Assembly: GCA_018240065.1 (NCBI GenBank)
Contig: JAFEGH010000006.1
Location: forward strand, 248,001 to 312,000
Length of the DNA stretch: 64,000 nucleotides
From: Verrucomicrobiota bacterium
Lineage (GTDB): Bacteria; Chlamydiota; Chlamydiia; Chlamydiales; Rhabdochlamydiaceae
Direction: 5' to 3'
The notes under the pieces are model-generated. The model was not told where the DNA came from. It worked only from the letters and a program-made list of their open reading frames with translations, and made no database searches. Position numbers and translations under genes: made by a program. Shown one piece after another: positions 17,504 through 25,982 of the stretch (the first letter of the stretch is position 1; every line of letters begins with the position of its first letter).

Positions 17504-18178
17504 TCAAGCGGATAAATTTCCATCTTTTAAGAGGAGAGTCTTGTCGCAGAGCGAAGAGAGTTCTTTGTCGTGTGTCACGACGATGAGCGCCTTGTTGAAG
17601 TCCTTGGCAAGGCGAAGGAGCAGGGCATGTACTTCCTGAGAATGGGAATTGTCAAGATTGCCAGAAGGCTCATCGGCAAGGATGAGATCGGGATCATTGC
17701 ATAGAGCTCGGGCGATTGCGGCGCGCTGTTTTTCTCCGCCTGAAAGAAGTTTGGCGGGGAAGAGGGTGCGTTCCTTCAGACCCACTGTCTCGAGGAGTAA
17801 GAGTGCGCGCTGATGGACGGGAGAACCAGGGCGGATCTCCGCGCGAGCAATTTTGGCAGGCATGAGGACGTTGTCCAGTACAGTGTAGTCTTCGAGCAGG
17901 TTATAACTTTGAAAGATAAAGCCAATGTGCCGGTTGCGAAGTTGGGGCAGCGATGCCGTTCGAATGTCCTGGCCGCAGATTTCCAGCGTTCCGCTGCAGG
18001 GTTTTTCCAGCGTTCCCAGAATGTGCAGCAGGGTGCTTTTTCCTTCTCCCGATTTTCCGACGATGGCGATCGATTCACCGCGACTGATTTCAAAGTCGAT
18101 TTCTTTCAATACGACGACCGGCGACGGCGCGGAGAACCTTTTGCTGATCTGATGGGCTTTGAGTATGGGTGTGCTCAT
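17504..18178 (-). CDS. lolD: LolD-type ABC transporter ATP-binding protein
   Basis: The protein of 224 aa is a single ABC ATPase domain: Walker [11 protein letters not shown]-loop [18 protein letters not shown], signature [16 protein letters not shown], Walker [13 protein letters not shown] and the switch His in VVTHDKEL. This is the MacB/LolD subfamily that drives lipoprotein release from the inner membrane to the outer-membrane chaperone. Its start overlaps the stop of the permease gene by one base, so the two are coupled. A perfect 9-nt inverted repeat with a 2-nt loop (17496-17515) overlaps the stop codon. It lacks a T-run but could mark or stabilise the transcript end. Confidence 0.92.
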   Translation of the reverse strand: MSTPILKAHQISKRFSAPSPVVVLKEIDFEISRGESIAIVGKSGEGKSTLLHILGTLEKPCSGTLEICGQDIRTASLPQLRNRHIGFIFQSYNLLEDYTVLDNVLMPAKIARAEIRPGSPVHQRALLLLETVGLKERTLFPAKLLSGGEKQRAAIARALCNDPDLILADEPSGNLDNSHSQEVHALLLRLAKDFNKALIVVTHDKELSSLCDKTLLLKDGNLSA

Positions 18179-20235
18179 TATTCGGCCCTCAATATTTCAG
18201 AGGGGCGCAGGCGGCAGGCTTTGATCGCTGGGACAAGCCCTGCCAGAAGTGAAAGGAAGGGAGTCGCTATCAAAATGAAAGTGACGGCGTTATGGCTGAG
18301 CTCTCCGGGAAGGGACTTGCCGAAGAAAGTGGTGTTGAAAGCGTCATGGCCCTGTATGAAACTGAGGAGCTGAACGATCGAATCGATGTTCTGCAGAGTA
18401 AAGAGGGCTGCAGCCGTTCCGACGATGCTGCTGAGAATCCCCATCGACATCCCGCAGATTCCGAAGATGGCGGCGATGCTGAAGCGGCTTGCGCCCATCG
18501 CCTGCAGGATGCCGATCTCGCGCTTCTTGTCATTGACGAGCAAAACAAGCATGGAAATGATATTGCAGCAGGCGACCGTCAGGATGATGATGCCGACGAG
18601 TGTGAACAGGTATTTGTCGCTCTGGAATTGCTCCATCAGGTCTTTGGCGAAATCGTATTCGCGGAAAGTCGTCACTTTCCAGTACTGGTCGAGCCCCTGC
18701 GCGGTTAAGCCAAGGAGGATCTGGTTTTTGAGCTCTTCTGCCTGATTCAAATCATTGAACCAGACGAGGATCCCGTTGGACTGCGTCTTATCCAGATTGA
18801 ATGAAGTGCTGGAAGAGTTGATGGCGCGGGTGACAAACGGAGGGACGAGGATGCATTTGTTGCCAACCGAAAGAATGCCGGGGTCGTAAAATCCGGAGAC
18901 AAAGATCGGCAGGCGGTGTTCCTGTACGGAACTGGCGGTAGTGCTCGAATAGGAAAGGTACCCCCTGTCGCCAATCATGACGCCGCTTTCCAAAAAGCTC
19001 TTGGCCAGCAGGACGCCAGTCTCTTTTTCCTCGTTGACAGGCAAGCGGCTGTCGCGAAGGTTGACCCAGGGTGTCTGCGAATTATTTTTCGAGATGAAGT
19101 CAGCCTTTGCTATTTCCAGCCCTTCGAGCGAGACGCCGCCCTTGAGCGCAACCCCTTGCAGGGCACCCTGGACGTTAAAGAAAAGTTGGTTCTCGTCAGT
19201 AGAATTATCGACGTTCAATTGGAAAGGGCCGTCGACGAGAATGGGGGTGGAGCGCGCGATCTTTTCTTGCCGTCCTTCCTTGTCTTGTAGAACCAAATCG
19301 CTCCCTTCTTTCCAGATCTTCACATGGTTTTGCGCGCCGATTGCCCGGGCTTTGTCAGTTGGAACATCGATCCTGCTTAATCTTCCATTGCGAAAGTGGG
19401 CGAGGGCATCAAATGGCTTTTCTGAAGGAAACAGCGGAAGAGGGAGTTGCCAGAATGGATAGCGGGGCTTGAGTTGTTTAACGATGACATTCTGAAGTAT
19501 GCCCTGCGTGCGGGATTGGGCCGTATCCTTTCCGGTCTTGAGTGTGAGGGCCGGAGAGTCCTGACGGGAGAGTTCAGTCGAATGGGAAGCGAGGTAGAGC
19601 AGGTGGTTCAGATCTTTCTCAGTCGGAGGAAGGAGCAGAGAGGAGAGTCCGGGGCATTTATCGGGGAGGGAGGCGAGGTAGGAGACTTGGGTCAAATACC
19701 CTTGCGTCTCATCGCCGCGCATGCCATTTCCTGGCCGCAAAAGCTGCAGGCGCATCAGAGCTCCGCTCAGTTCGAAGTCCTGAAAAGCGATGTCTGGCTG
19801 CGACTGCCTGAGTTGGGACAATAGGGTAAATAGCCCTTTGACGGGATCTTTCAGGGAGCCGTCGGCGGTCAGGTCTGCTTGTGGAAAGTGGGCGGGAAGC
19901 TCGCCATCCTCAGACGGATCATAGGGGTCTTTTGAGGGGAGCTCGGCTTTTTCAGCAATGCTTTTGAGCGAGTACTGCGTCTCTGCGGCGATCCCGTCGA
20001 TTTGATAATAATAGGAGGCGTAATAATGGGCGGTCGGGGTAATCCTGACTGGGGCATTCAATGTGGTGAGCTTTTGCAGCCAGTTGCGCTCAATCCCTTC
20101 GGTGACCGATAGGAACACAAGGACAAGCCAGACGACGAGGGAGATCACAGCCACCGACAGAAGAGCGATCAGGGAGACGGAAAGCTGCTTCTTGCGAGGA
20201 ATGAGATACTTTAAAGCAACGGATAGCTCAAACAT
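18178..20235 (-). CDS. LolC/LolE-type lipoprotein-release permease, long form
   Basis: This is the membrane part of the lipoprotein-release ABC transporter encoded with lolD. The 685-aa protein has one membrane helix near the N terminus (LIALLSVAVISLVVWLVLVFL), a very large periplasmic region of about 480 residues, and three C-terminal FtsX-type helices (LFTLVGIIILTVACCNIISM; ISMLVLLVNDKKREIGILQ leads into the next). LolC/E proteins are usually near 400 aa, so about 270 residues are extra, all periplasmic. The open frame reaches 20259, but MFELSVALKYLIPRKKQ at 20235 matches the usual family start. It follows rpmG, as I recall in C. trachomatis. Confidence 0.87.
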   Translation of the reverse strand: MFELSVALKYLIPRKKQLSVSLIALLSVAVISLVVWLVLVFLSVTEGIERNWLQKLTTLNAPVRITPTAHYYASYYYQIDGIAAETQYSLKSIAEKAELPSKDPYDPSEDGELPAHFPQADLTADGSLKDPVKGLFTLLSQLRQSQPDIAFQDFELSGALMRLQLLRPGNGMRGDETQGYLTQVSYLASLPDKCPGLSSLLLPPTEKDLNHLLYLASHSTELSRQDSPALTLKTGKDTAQSRTQGILQNVIVKQLKPRYPFWQLPLPLFPSEKPFDALAHFRNGRLSRIDVPTDKARAIGAQNHVKIWKEGSDLVLQDKEGRQEKIARSTPILVDGPFQLNVDNSTDENQLFFNVQGALQGVALKGGVSLEGLEIAKADFISKNNSQTPWVNLRDSRLPVNEEKETGVLLAKSFLESGVMIGDRGYLSYSSTTASSVQEHRLPIFVSGFYDPGILSVGNKCILVPPFVTRAINSSSTSFNLDKTQSNGILVWFNDLNQAEELKNQILLGLTAQGLDQYWKVTTFREYDFAKDLMEQFQSDKYLFTLVGIIILTVACCNIISMLVLLVNDKKREIGILQAMGASRFSIAAIFGICGMSMGILSSIVGTAAALFTLQNIDSIVQLLSFIQGHDAFNTTFFGKSLPGELSHNAVTFILIATPFLSLLAGLVPAIKACRLRPSEILRAE

Positions 20236-20295
20236 GAACCTCATATACCCGAGTAGCAATTATTTATCGATCGCTCTCTGTCAGCAAGAGAGAAA

Positions 20296-20454
20296 TTACT
20301 TAGCTTCTTTGAAGACGACGTGTTTTTTGAGTTTTTTATCGTATTTTTTGAGTTCGATTCTTCCTGTCACTGTGCGTTTGTTCTTTGTCGTCCAGTAGCA
20401 TTCAGAGCTTTCAGTACTTTTCATTTTGATTTTTTCGCGTGCGCCTTTTGCCAT
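20296..20454 (-). CDS. rpmG: 50S ribosomal protein L33
   Basis: The 52-aa protein starts MAKGAREKIKMKSTESSECY and contains YWTTKNKRTVTGRIELKKYD, the L33 signature, ending KHVVFKEAK. It has one Cys, so it is not the zinc-ribbon (four-Cys) form. A GAGG ribosome site lies 7 nt before the ATG at 20454. L33 is a component of the large ribosomal subunit. It heads the minus-strand run rpmG-lolE-lolD. Confidence 0.95.
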   Translation of the reverse strand: MAKGAREKIKMKSTESSECYWTTKNKRTVTGRIELKKYDKKLKKHVVFKEAK

Positions 20455-20579
20455 GATAAAACCTCATTTTTTCAATACGCAGGCAATTCTAATGGGTATC
20501 TTATTAACAGACAAGGGGAAAGCAGGGTTCAAAAAGGGGGACTCCTTTCTCTTCATTTTAAATATCCCTATCCTGGAGC

Positions 20580-20617
20580 CTATACCCAAACCTAAGCATT
20601 GAAATTGTTTGTGTATA
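20580..20617. repeat. Short degenerate copy of the CTATACCCAAAC repeat
   Basis: The element begins CTATACCCAAACCTAAG and ends GAAATTGTTTGTGTATA. Its ends form an 11-nt inverted repeat with one mismatch. The same words occur in the long perfect inverted repeat at 54587-54671 and as a single arm at 58297-58317. It lies in the 312-nt gap between rpmG and the secreted repeat protein. The rest of the gap is AT-rich and holds the ribosome site and leader of the downstream gene. Confidence 0.5.
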
Positions 20618-20766
20618 AAAATCGAGCGGATTTATTTCATGTAATTGTCTATTTATTAATTGCTTGTATCTTTTGATTTAAGAAATTAGTTTACAATTTA
20701 TTCTTAAAGCAATTAGATTGATCTTAGATGTGTAAATATATTTTAATGATGTTTTGGAGGATTAAT

Positions 20767-21588
20767 ATGAAAAAATCATGGCTCGCAATACTTTTAGCAC
20801 CTTGTTTAACGTTTGCGGCATACCCAATTTATGAGAACGATTTTGCAGACCAGGATGTCGCAGAGTCCCAGCACAGCGACGTTTTGCAGTATGGGATGGC
20901 CCAGAATATGGCTATCGAAGAGGAAGCCGTAGCCTACGAAGACGAGGCGCAGGAAGAAGAGGTGTTGGCGATCCCGCAGGAGCCTGTGCGAATGAGAGAG
21001 TCGGCCAGCCGCTCTATCCAGCAAAAAAGGATGCAGAGAACTTCCAAAGAGACAGCTTATGAAGACGATGCTCAGGATGAAGAGATGGTAGCCGCCCCGC
21101 AGGAACCTGTTCGAAAGAAGGAGTCGTCCAGCCCTTCGGTCCACCAAAAAAGACTGCAAAGATCACCTAAGGCGATCGCCCCCTCTGCTCAGAGAAAACA
21201 GGCCGCTGCCGCTTCCAAACGCTCCCCGGTGAAGAAAAATTCTTCTGCTCAAGGCAATGCCTCTCCGCGATCGAAAGTGCAAGAGTCCCGCCAGAATTCC
21301 AACCGCCCTCGGGTGACCCATCGCGACCAAGCCCAGAGCCGCTCTCAAAACCAGATCGAAGCAGACGCCCAGCCGGATGCAGGCAGCGTGTATGAGGAGC
21401 AGGAGCACATGCAGTCGCCAAAAGTCAGAAATCAAGCCGCAGCTCCAAGGAAATCGGCACTGTCCCAGCGCAGCGATAAAATGGTCAACAGACAGAGCGC
21501 AAGAAGCAAAAATAGCAGCAAGGGAATGAAATACCAGGAAAGGAGCGCCAAGTCGCACCATCCTGGCCATCGTCCTTTGGCTGAGTAA
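20767..21588 (+). CDS. Secreted, highly charged repeat protein
   Basis: The 273-aa protein has an N-terminal signal peptide (MKKSWLAILLAPCLTFAA, cut near residue 18). An acidic region then contains two tandem 41-residue repeats (56-96 and 97-137; each reads AYED-AQ-EE, then PQEPVR, then KR-QR). The remainder is Ser/Arg/Lys/Gln-rich and probably disordered, ending KSHHPGHRPLAE. The start at 20767 is set by GGAGG 7 nt upstream and the signal peptide. No enzyme motif is present. It resembles other low-complexity periplasmic or outer-envelope proteins of chlamydiae only in composition. A strong terminator follows. Confidence 0.75.
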   Translation: MKKSWLAILLAPCLTFAAYPIYENDFADQDVAESQHSDVLQYGMAQNMAIEEEAVAYEDEAQEEEVLAIPQEPVRMRESASRSIQQKRMQRTSKETAYEDDAQDEEMVAAPQEPVRKKESSSPSVHQKRLQRSPKAIAPSAQRKQAAAASKRSPVKKNSSAQGNASPRSKVQESRQNSNRPRVTHRDQAQSRSQNQIEADAQPDAGSVYEEQEHMQSPKVRNQAAAPRKSALSQRSDKMVNRQSARSKNSSKGMKYQERSAKSHHPGHRPLAE

Positions 21589-21599
21589 TGACATTAAAC

Positions 21600-21633
21600 G
21601 CCCTCCCTTAGGTCAAGGGAGGGCTTTGTTTTT
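21600..21633 (+). terminator. Rho-independent terminator of the secreted repeat protein gene
   Basis: A 9-bp perfect stem (GCCCTCCCT / AGGGAGGGC, 21600-21608 with 21616-21624) with a 7-nt loop is followed by a T-rich run (21625-21633). It sits between two convergent genes and directly after the 273-aa gene. Confidence 0.9.
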
Positions 21634-22664
21634 TAGGATCCCAGCGGGATCCTGGTCATCGGTTCAAGATCCAGGCCGTCCGCTTTGTTCTCTCTTATAT
21701 AACAATGGTATCCCAGGCCTGCGATCATCGCAGCATTGTCGATCGTCATCTTCCTGGCAGGGTAAAAGACCGGCAGGGGGCAATTGAGCTCGCTAAAGAG
21801 GTCTCGCAGCCTTTGATTGTTGCTTACGCCGCCGCCGCAATAGATCGCCTTGCAATCGTTTAATTTTGCCGACTCGATAGTCTTGCTGACGACATCTCTC
21901 AACGCTGTCTCCTGAAAAGAGGCGGCGACGTCGGCTTTTTCTTTCTCGGAGATGATGAGAGGAGCGTCCTTTGCGGCGCTCTGGCCTTTAATTGTATACA
22001 GGACGTTTGTCTTAAGTCCGGAAAAGGAAAAGTCCCAAGGTTGGTTCTTGACTCTGCCGGGCTTGAAAGAAAATCGGGTTGGGTCGCCCTTTTTCGCCAG
22101 GGCCTCGATCTCAGGGCCTCCGGGATAAGGAAGCCCCAGGAGCGTTGCAACCTTGTCGAAGGCTTCTCCAATCGCATCGTCCTGGGTGCTTCCGATCATT
22201 CGGTAGCTTCCGATCGCGTCCATCTTCACGATAAAGGTATGCCCCCCTGAAACGACGAGGCCCAGGGCTGGAAGAGGGGGAGTTTCAAGCGGCATCATCG
22301 CCGCGTAGAGGTGGGCTTCGACGTGATTGACGCCGATGAACGGAATGTTCCAGGCGTAAGAGAGGGATTTGGCCGCGTTGAGGCCGATGAGCAGAGCCCC
22401 GATCAGTCCGGGCCCTTTGGCTGCAGCGATCAAATCGATCTCGGAGGGCAGGACGCTTGCGTCGTCCATCGCTTTTTTGATGACAGGGATCAATGCGTCA
22501 ATATGCCGCCTGCAGGCCAGCTCTGGAAAGACTCCGCCGAACTGGTTGTGGAGGTCGGTCTGCGAGCTGATCACATTGGACAGCACTTCTCTTCCATTGC
22601 GGACGATGGAACAGGCCGTCTCATCGCAGGTGCTCTCGATTCCTAAAACAATCATATTTTTCAT
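21633..22664 (-). CDS. tsaD: tRNA N6-threonylcarbamoyladenosine transferase TsaD
   Basis: TsaD transfers threonylcarbamoyl to A37 of ANN-decoding tRNAs, using the adenylate made by TsaC/Sua5 (encoded here at 59.5 kb). The 343-aa protein has IGIESTCDETACSIV-like start (LGIESTCDETACSIV), the metal-binding GVNHVEAHLYAAM (HxxxH), VVSGGHT, and DDAIGEAFDKVATLLGLPYPGGP. The C-terminal CGGGVSNNQRLRDLF and KMTIDNAAMIAGLGY complete the ASKHA fold. It is convergent with the secreted protein gene across the shared terminator. Confidence 0.97.
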   Translation of the reverse strand: MKNMIVLGIESTCDETACSIVRNGREVLSNVISSQTDLHNQFGGVFPELACRRHIDALIPVIKKAMDDASVLPSEIDLIAAAKGPGLIGALLIGLNAAKSLSYAWNIPFIGVNHVEAHLYAAMMPLETPPLPALGLVVSGGHTFIVKMDAIGSYRMIGSTQDDAIGEAFDKVATLLGLPYPGGPEIEALAKKGDPTRFSFKPGRVKNQPWDFSFSGLKTNVLYTIKGQSAAKDAPLIISEKEKADVAASFQETALRDVVSKTIESAKLNDCKAIYCGGGVSNNQRLRDLFSELNCPLPVFYPARKMTIDNAAMIAGLGYHCYIRENKADGLDLEPMTRIPLGS

Positions 22665-22787
22665 TTCTTTTTGCCGGGAAATTATCTCATCCCGGCGGTT
22701 TTTTAGGAACTTTTAGAAGTTTCCATAGAGAAAAAAGAGAAGTAAAAAAATGATTTTAGAGAGTAAAAGGGGGGAAGAGGGGATTTC

Positions 22788-23699
22788 ATGGGATATCAGG
22801 CTGCTTTCTGGATTGGGTTTCATGTGTTGATCGCCGTCCTGCTTTCGCTGGACCTGGGGCTGTTCCATCGTAAAGGGCATGTGATCAAGTTCAGGGAAGC
22901 CTGCCTTTTCAGCGCCTTTTGGATTGTGGTCGCCCTACTGTTCAATCTTTTTGTTTACTACTCCTTCGGTCCCGACGTCGCTCTCCAGTTCTTTACCGGC
23001 TATCTGATTGAGAAGTCGCTCAGTGTGGACAACCTCTTTCTTTTCCTGATCATCTTCATGCATTTCCGCACCCCTCCCCTGTATCAGCATAAAATTTTAT
23101 TCCTGGGGATCCTCGGCACACTGCTTTTCCGTATCTCTCTGATTCTATTGGGAGTGTCCCTGATCGAACATTTTCATTGGATGTACTACGTTTTTGGCGC
23201 ATTTCTTTTGGCCTCCGGCATTAAATTCATGCTTCAAAAGGCAAAAGATGATGATCTTTCCAAGAGCGCACTTTTCCGAGTGTTGAAGAAGGTGCTTCCT
23301 GTCGCCAATGAAGATGGGGATGGGGAGTTTTTTGTGAAAAGAAGAGGGTATTGGAAGGTGACCACGCTTTTCCTTACCCTTTTGATGATCGAGTGCACCG
23401 ACATCATTCTAGCGCTCGATTCGATCCCGGCGATCTTTGCGATCACGACCGACCCTTTCATCGTCTACACGTCGAACGTCTTTGCCATTCTGGGATTGAG
23501 GTCGCTCTATTTTGTGTTGGCAGCCTCGCTCAAAAAAATGCGCTATCTTAAGTTCGGACTCGCAGCCATCCTGGTATTTGTCGGCTTAAAAATGCTGCTG
23601 GCCAATGTTGTGCAAATCTCAGTTCCGGCTTCACTTGGAGTCATCCTGCTGATTTTAAGCGTGACGATGCTTGCTTCTCTCAAACTTAAAAAAAGCTAG
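22788..23699 (+). CDS. TerC family integral membrane protein
   Basis: The 303-aa protein has about eight membrane segments and the TerC features: LDLGLFHRKGHVIKF in the first loop, EKSLSVDNLFLFLIIF in the third helix, and LMIECTDIILALDSIPAIFAIT with its acidic residues within the membrane. TerC/Alx proteins are linked to tellurite resistance, pH response and manganese export. A GAGGGG ribosome site precedes the ATG. It is transcribed divergently from tsaD with about 120 nt between starts. Confidence 0.92.
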   Translation: MGYQAAFWIGFHVLIAVLLSLDLGLFHRKGHVIKFREACLFSAFWIVVALLFNLFVYYSFGPDVALQFFTGYLIEKSLSVDNLFLFLIIFMHFRTPPLYQHKILFLGILGTLLFRISLILLGVSLIEHFHWMYYVFGAFLLASGIKFMLQKAKDDDLSKSALFRVLKKVLPVANEDGDGEFFVKRRGYWKVTTLFLTLLMIECTDIILALDSIPAIFAITTDPFIVYTSNVFAILGLRSLYFVLAASLKKMRYLKFGLAAILVFVGLKMLLANVVQISVPASLGVILLILSVTMLASLKLKKS

Positions 23700-23788
23700 G
23701 ATAGACTAGGCCATTTCATTGAAACTTGATAAACTTGTTCCGAATTACCGGTAAATGATATTTTCACTGGGTGTCACCAGGGTAAAGT

Positions 23789-24556
23789 ATGAAAAACTGG
23801 GTCATCTTCATTCTTTTGCTCCCATTTGTCGCTTTTGCAAATGCAAGTCAGTGCTATGAGACTGATTACAGCAATTTTAATGCGATTGAAGCTGTAATTG
23901 AGTTCGAAACTTCTTTGATTGCAACCATTCCAGAGCATGATTACGAACAACTTTCCGGTATCTACGCTGCAAGGGGAGAAAGTTATATTATCTATAAGAA
24001 ATTTCAAGAAGCTCTATCTGATTTTCAAAAATCTTATGATTTTGCTTTGCTTTTAAAAAAAGTCGATCATCCACTATTGCTCCGGTCTCTCTTTGGCCAA
24101 GCTCTTTCTTATGGATGTCTCGATGAACCTGAAATGGTGATCAATATTGTGGAATCCTTGGAAGCACTTATTCATTCTATTCGATGCGCTAGTTGTCATG
24201 ACAACCTAGGGGCTGGTAGTAGAGAGTTGCAATTGAGTAAGCCTATCTATAGGAATGATGTTGTTTTTTGTAGCAATGTTCCAATTTTTGGCCCTGAAGA
24301 GATCTCTGTAGAGGACTGTTTTGCTTTTATTCGAAATACCGTGAAGTACACCAAAGCGATTATTGAGCTCGTTCCGACTCCATATGCTAGAACTGCACTC
24401 ATATATATCATTGAGGGGTTAGTTGACAATGCGGCTGCATGCTGTCAAGCCAGGAAAACATGGAAAGGATGCGTACAACAACTCGCCAATAAATACCATC
24501 TGTGGAATCAGAATTGGAAAATATTAGGTGTTTTACCAGATCCAAATCGAGAATGA
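23789..24556 (+). CDS. Secreted protein with TPR-like segment, unknown function
   Basis: The 255-aa protein has a signal peptide (MKNWVIFILLLPFVAFANA). It then has a helical stretch resembling one or two TPR units (LSGIYAARGESYIIYKKF followed by QEALSDFQKSYDFALLL). The rest contains seven or more Cys residues (RCASCHDN, CCQAR, KGCVQ), suggesting disulfides outside the cytoplasm. I do not recognise the family. The gene and its downstream neighbour are more AT-rich than the flanking housekeeping genes, which may mark them as recent arrivals. The stop overlaps the next start (ATGA). Confidence 0.7.
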   Translation: MKNWVIFILLLPFVAFANASQCYETDYSNFNAIEAVIEFETSLIATIPEHDYEQLSGIYAARGESYIIYKKFQEALSDFQKSYDFALLLKKVDHPLLLRSLFGQALSYGCLDEPEMVINIVESLEALIHSIRCASCHDNLGAGSRELQLSKPIYRNDVVFCSNVPIFGPEEISVEDCFAFIRNTVKYTKAIIELVPTPYARTALIYIIEGLVDNAAACCQARKTWKGCVQQLANKYHLWNQNWKILGVLPDPNRE

Positions 24557-25170
24557 CTCTTATGAAGATAATCAAGTTATTAGGCATGATTCAGATTGCT
24601 ATCTCATCCGTTTGCTGTTCAGAGATGGATCTCAAAGCAAATACAAATATTACTAAACAAAGCTGTGATGATCTTGAAACAGGCATATTGTTAGGATTTC
24701 CCGATGTTCTAGAAGGTTTTTCCTCTTTTACCTTGTTCTTCAGTGCTCCTTCCAATATCCCAGGCGAATATAAAAAGAAAAAGGAGCTGATGATCCACGA
24801 AATAGAAAAATTTGGACAAGTTATTTGGAAGGAAACTCCAATTCTTAATCCTTTTGAAAGCGGTAATGTGATGAGTGATATGATTACAGGCCCATCTTTG
24901 TCTTTTACGGTTTCGAGAGTAGAAGACATGAAAGGAAATGAACTTCAGATTCAGCAGGTCACTCTTACTTTAGAAGCAGGGACTACGATTAATAAAAATG
25001 GCGCATTTTGTCATTCCATTCTGTGGAGTCGAAGCTGTTTTGTTAAAGATGATCTTATTCATCAGCCTGAAATAGCATTGACCCAAGCTTTGTCTAAGCT
25101 CTTAAAAGAGTTTGAAAAGGAATATTTCAAGTCAAACCAGGCCAAACCCACTTTTTACATTGCATACTGA
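24553..25170 (+). CDS. Secreted protein of unknown function
   Basis: I chose the ATG at 24553, which overlaps the previous stop as ATGA, giving about 205 aa; an ATG at 24562 is an alternative. The N terminus MKIIKLLGMIQIAISSVCCS is a signal peptide. A non-canonical lipobox (SSVC) makes a lipoprotein possible but weak. The rest is a mixed alpha/beta domain with no motif I recognise (GILLGFPDVLEGFSS near the start, QVTLTLEAGTTINKNGA in the middle). It is coupled to the upstream secreted TPR-like protein, so the two probably act together. Confidence 0.65.
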   Translation: MTLMKIIKLLGMIQIAISSVCCSEMDLKANTNITKQSCDDLETGILLGFPDVLEGFSSFTLFFSAPSNIPGEYKKKKELMIHEIEKFGQVIWKETPILNPFESGNVMSDMITGPSLSFTVSRVEDMKGNELQIQQVTLTLEAGTTINKNGAFCHSILWSRSCFVKDDLIHQPEIALTQALSKLLKEFEKEYFKSNQAKPTFYIAY

Positions 25171-25211
25171 CACTTCTTGCCCGACGGATACTTAAACACG
25201 TTTCTTAGATC

Positions 25212-25982
25212 TCACTTCTTTTTTTGGGATAGCTCTTCTGCGGCGGCCTGGTCTGCGATCCATAGAGCGTGGTGGGTTGTTGTCCCAATTTTCTGGATAG
25301 GGTAATTGTCGAACTGGTCGGGGGAGAGGAGAACGTTGGCCAGGGTTCCTTTTTTCGACGCTCCCAATACATAGATCGCTATATTGGCGGCCTGATTGAT
25401 GCAGTCGTAAGTGAACGTCATCCTCCAGACGTTTTTCTGCGAGATGAAGTTGGCGATGGCGAGTCTGTTTTGCACTTTAAGTCCCTCGGTGTGGGGGAAG
25501 AGGGATGCGGTGTGGCCGTCTTCGCCCATGCCGAGCATAATTAGATCGAAGCGGCGCCCTTTCAGTGTTGCCGCGATCTCCTGTTCATACGCCAGCGCAT
25601 TTTCTTCGATTTTCTCTTCCGCCCGCATCCGGTGGATCTGTTCCCTAGGGATCGGCATTTTGGCAAGGCCTGCCTGCATCGCCATGTGGTAATTGCTTTC
25701 GGCATTATTGGGAGGGACAGCGCGCTCATCGCTCCAAAAGAGATGGACTTTGTTCCATTCGACCATTTGGTCATAAGGAGGAGATGTCAGGTGCTCAAAA
25801 ATCGTCTTGGGTGTAGAGCCTCCGGAGAGAGCGACAAAAAAAGAGCCATGGTCCTTCACTGCCTGTTTGGCAAGAGAAACGAAATGCTCGACGCAGTAGA
25901 TCAGCGTCATCTGGTAGTCGCCAGGGATGATGATGTCTCGGCGGTCGTCAAAGGGCTTAGGTTGCAGTTTTTCAATTAGCAC
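25212..25982 (-). CDS. pgl: 6-phosphogluconolactonase
   Basis: This enzyme hydrolyses 6-phosphogluconolactone, the second step of the oxidative pentose phosphate pathway. The 256-aa protein has the Pgl/DevB motifs FVALSGGSTPKTIFEHL, VHLFWSDERAVPP-NNAESNY and DLIMLGMGEDGHTASLFPHT. It is the last gene of the zwf-opcA-pgl run and overlaps the opcA stop by 7 nt. The adjacency to zwf matches the chlamydial zwf-devB order. Confidence 0.96.
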   Translation of the reverse strand: MLIEKLQPKPFDDRRDIIIPGDYQMTLIYCVEHFVSLAKQAVKDHGSFFVALSGGSTPKTIFEHLTSPPYDQMVEWNKVHLFWSDERAVPPNNAESNYHMAMQAGLAKMPIPREQIHRMRAEEKIEENALAYEQEIAATLKGRRFDLIMLGMGEDGHTASLFPHTEGLKVQNRLAIANFISQKNVWRMTFTYDCINQAANIAIYVLGASKKGTLANVLLSPDQFDNYPIQKIGTTTHHALWIADQAAAEELSQKKK

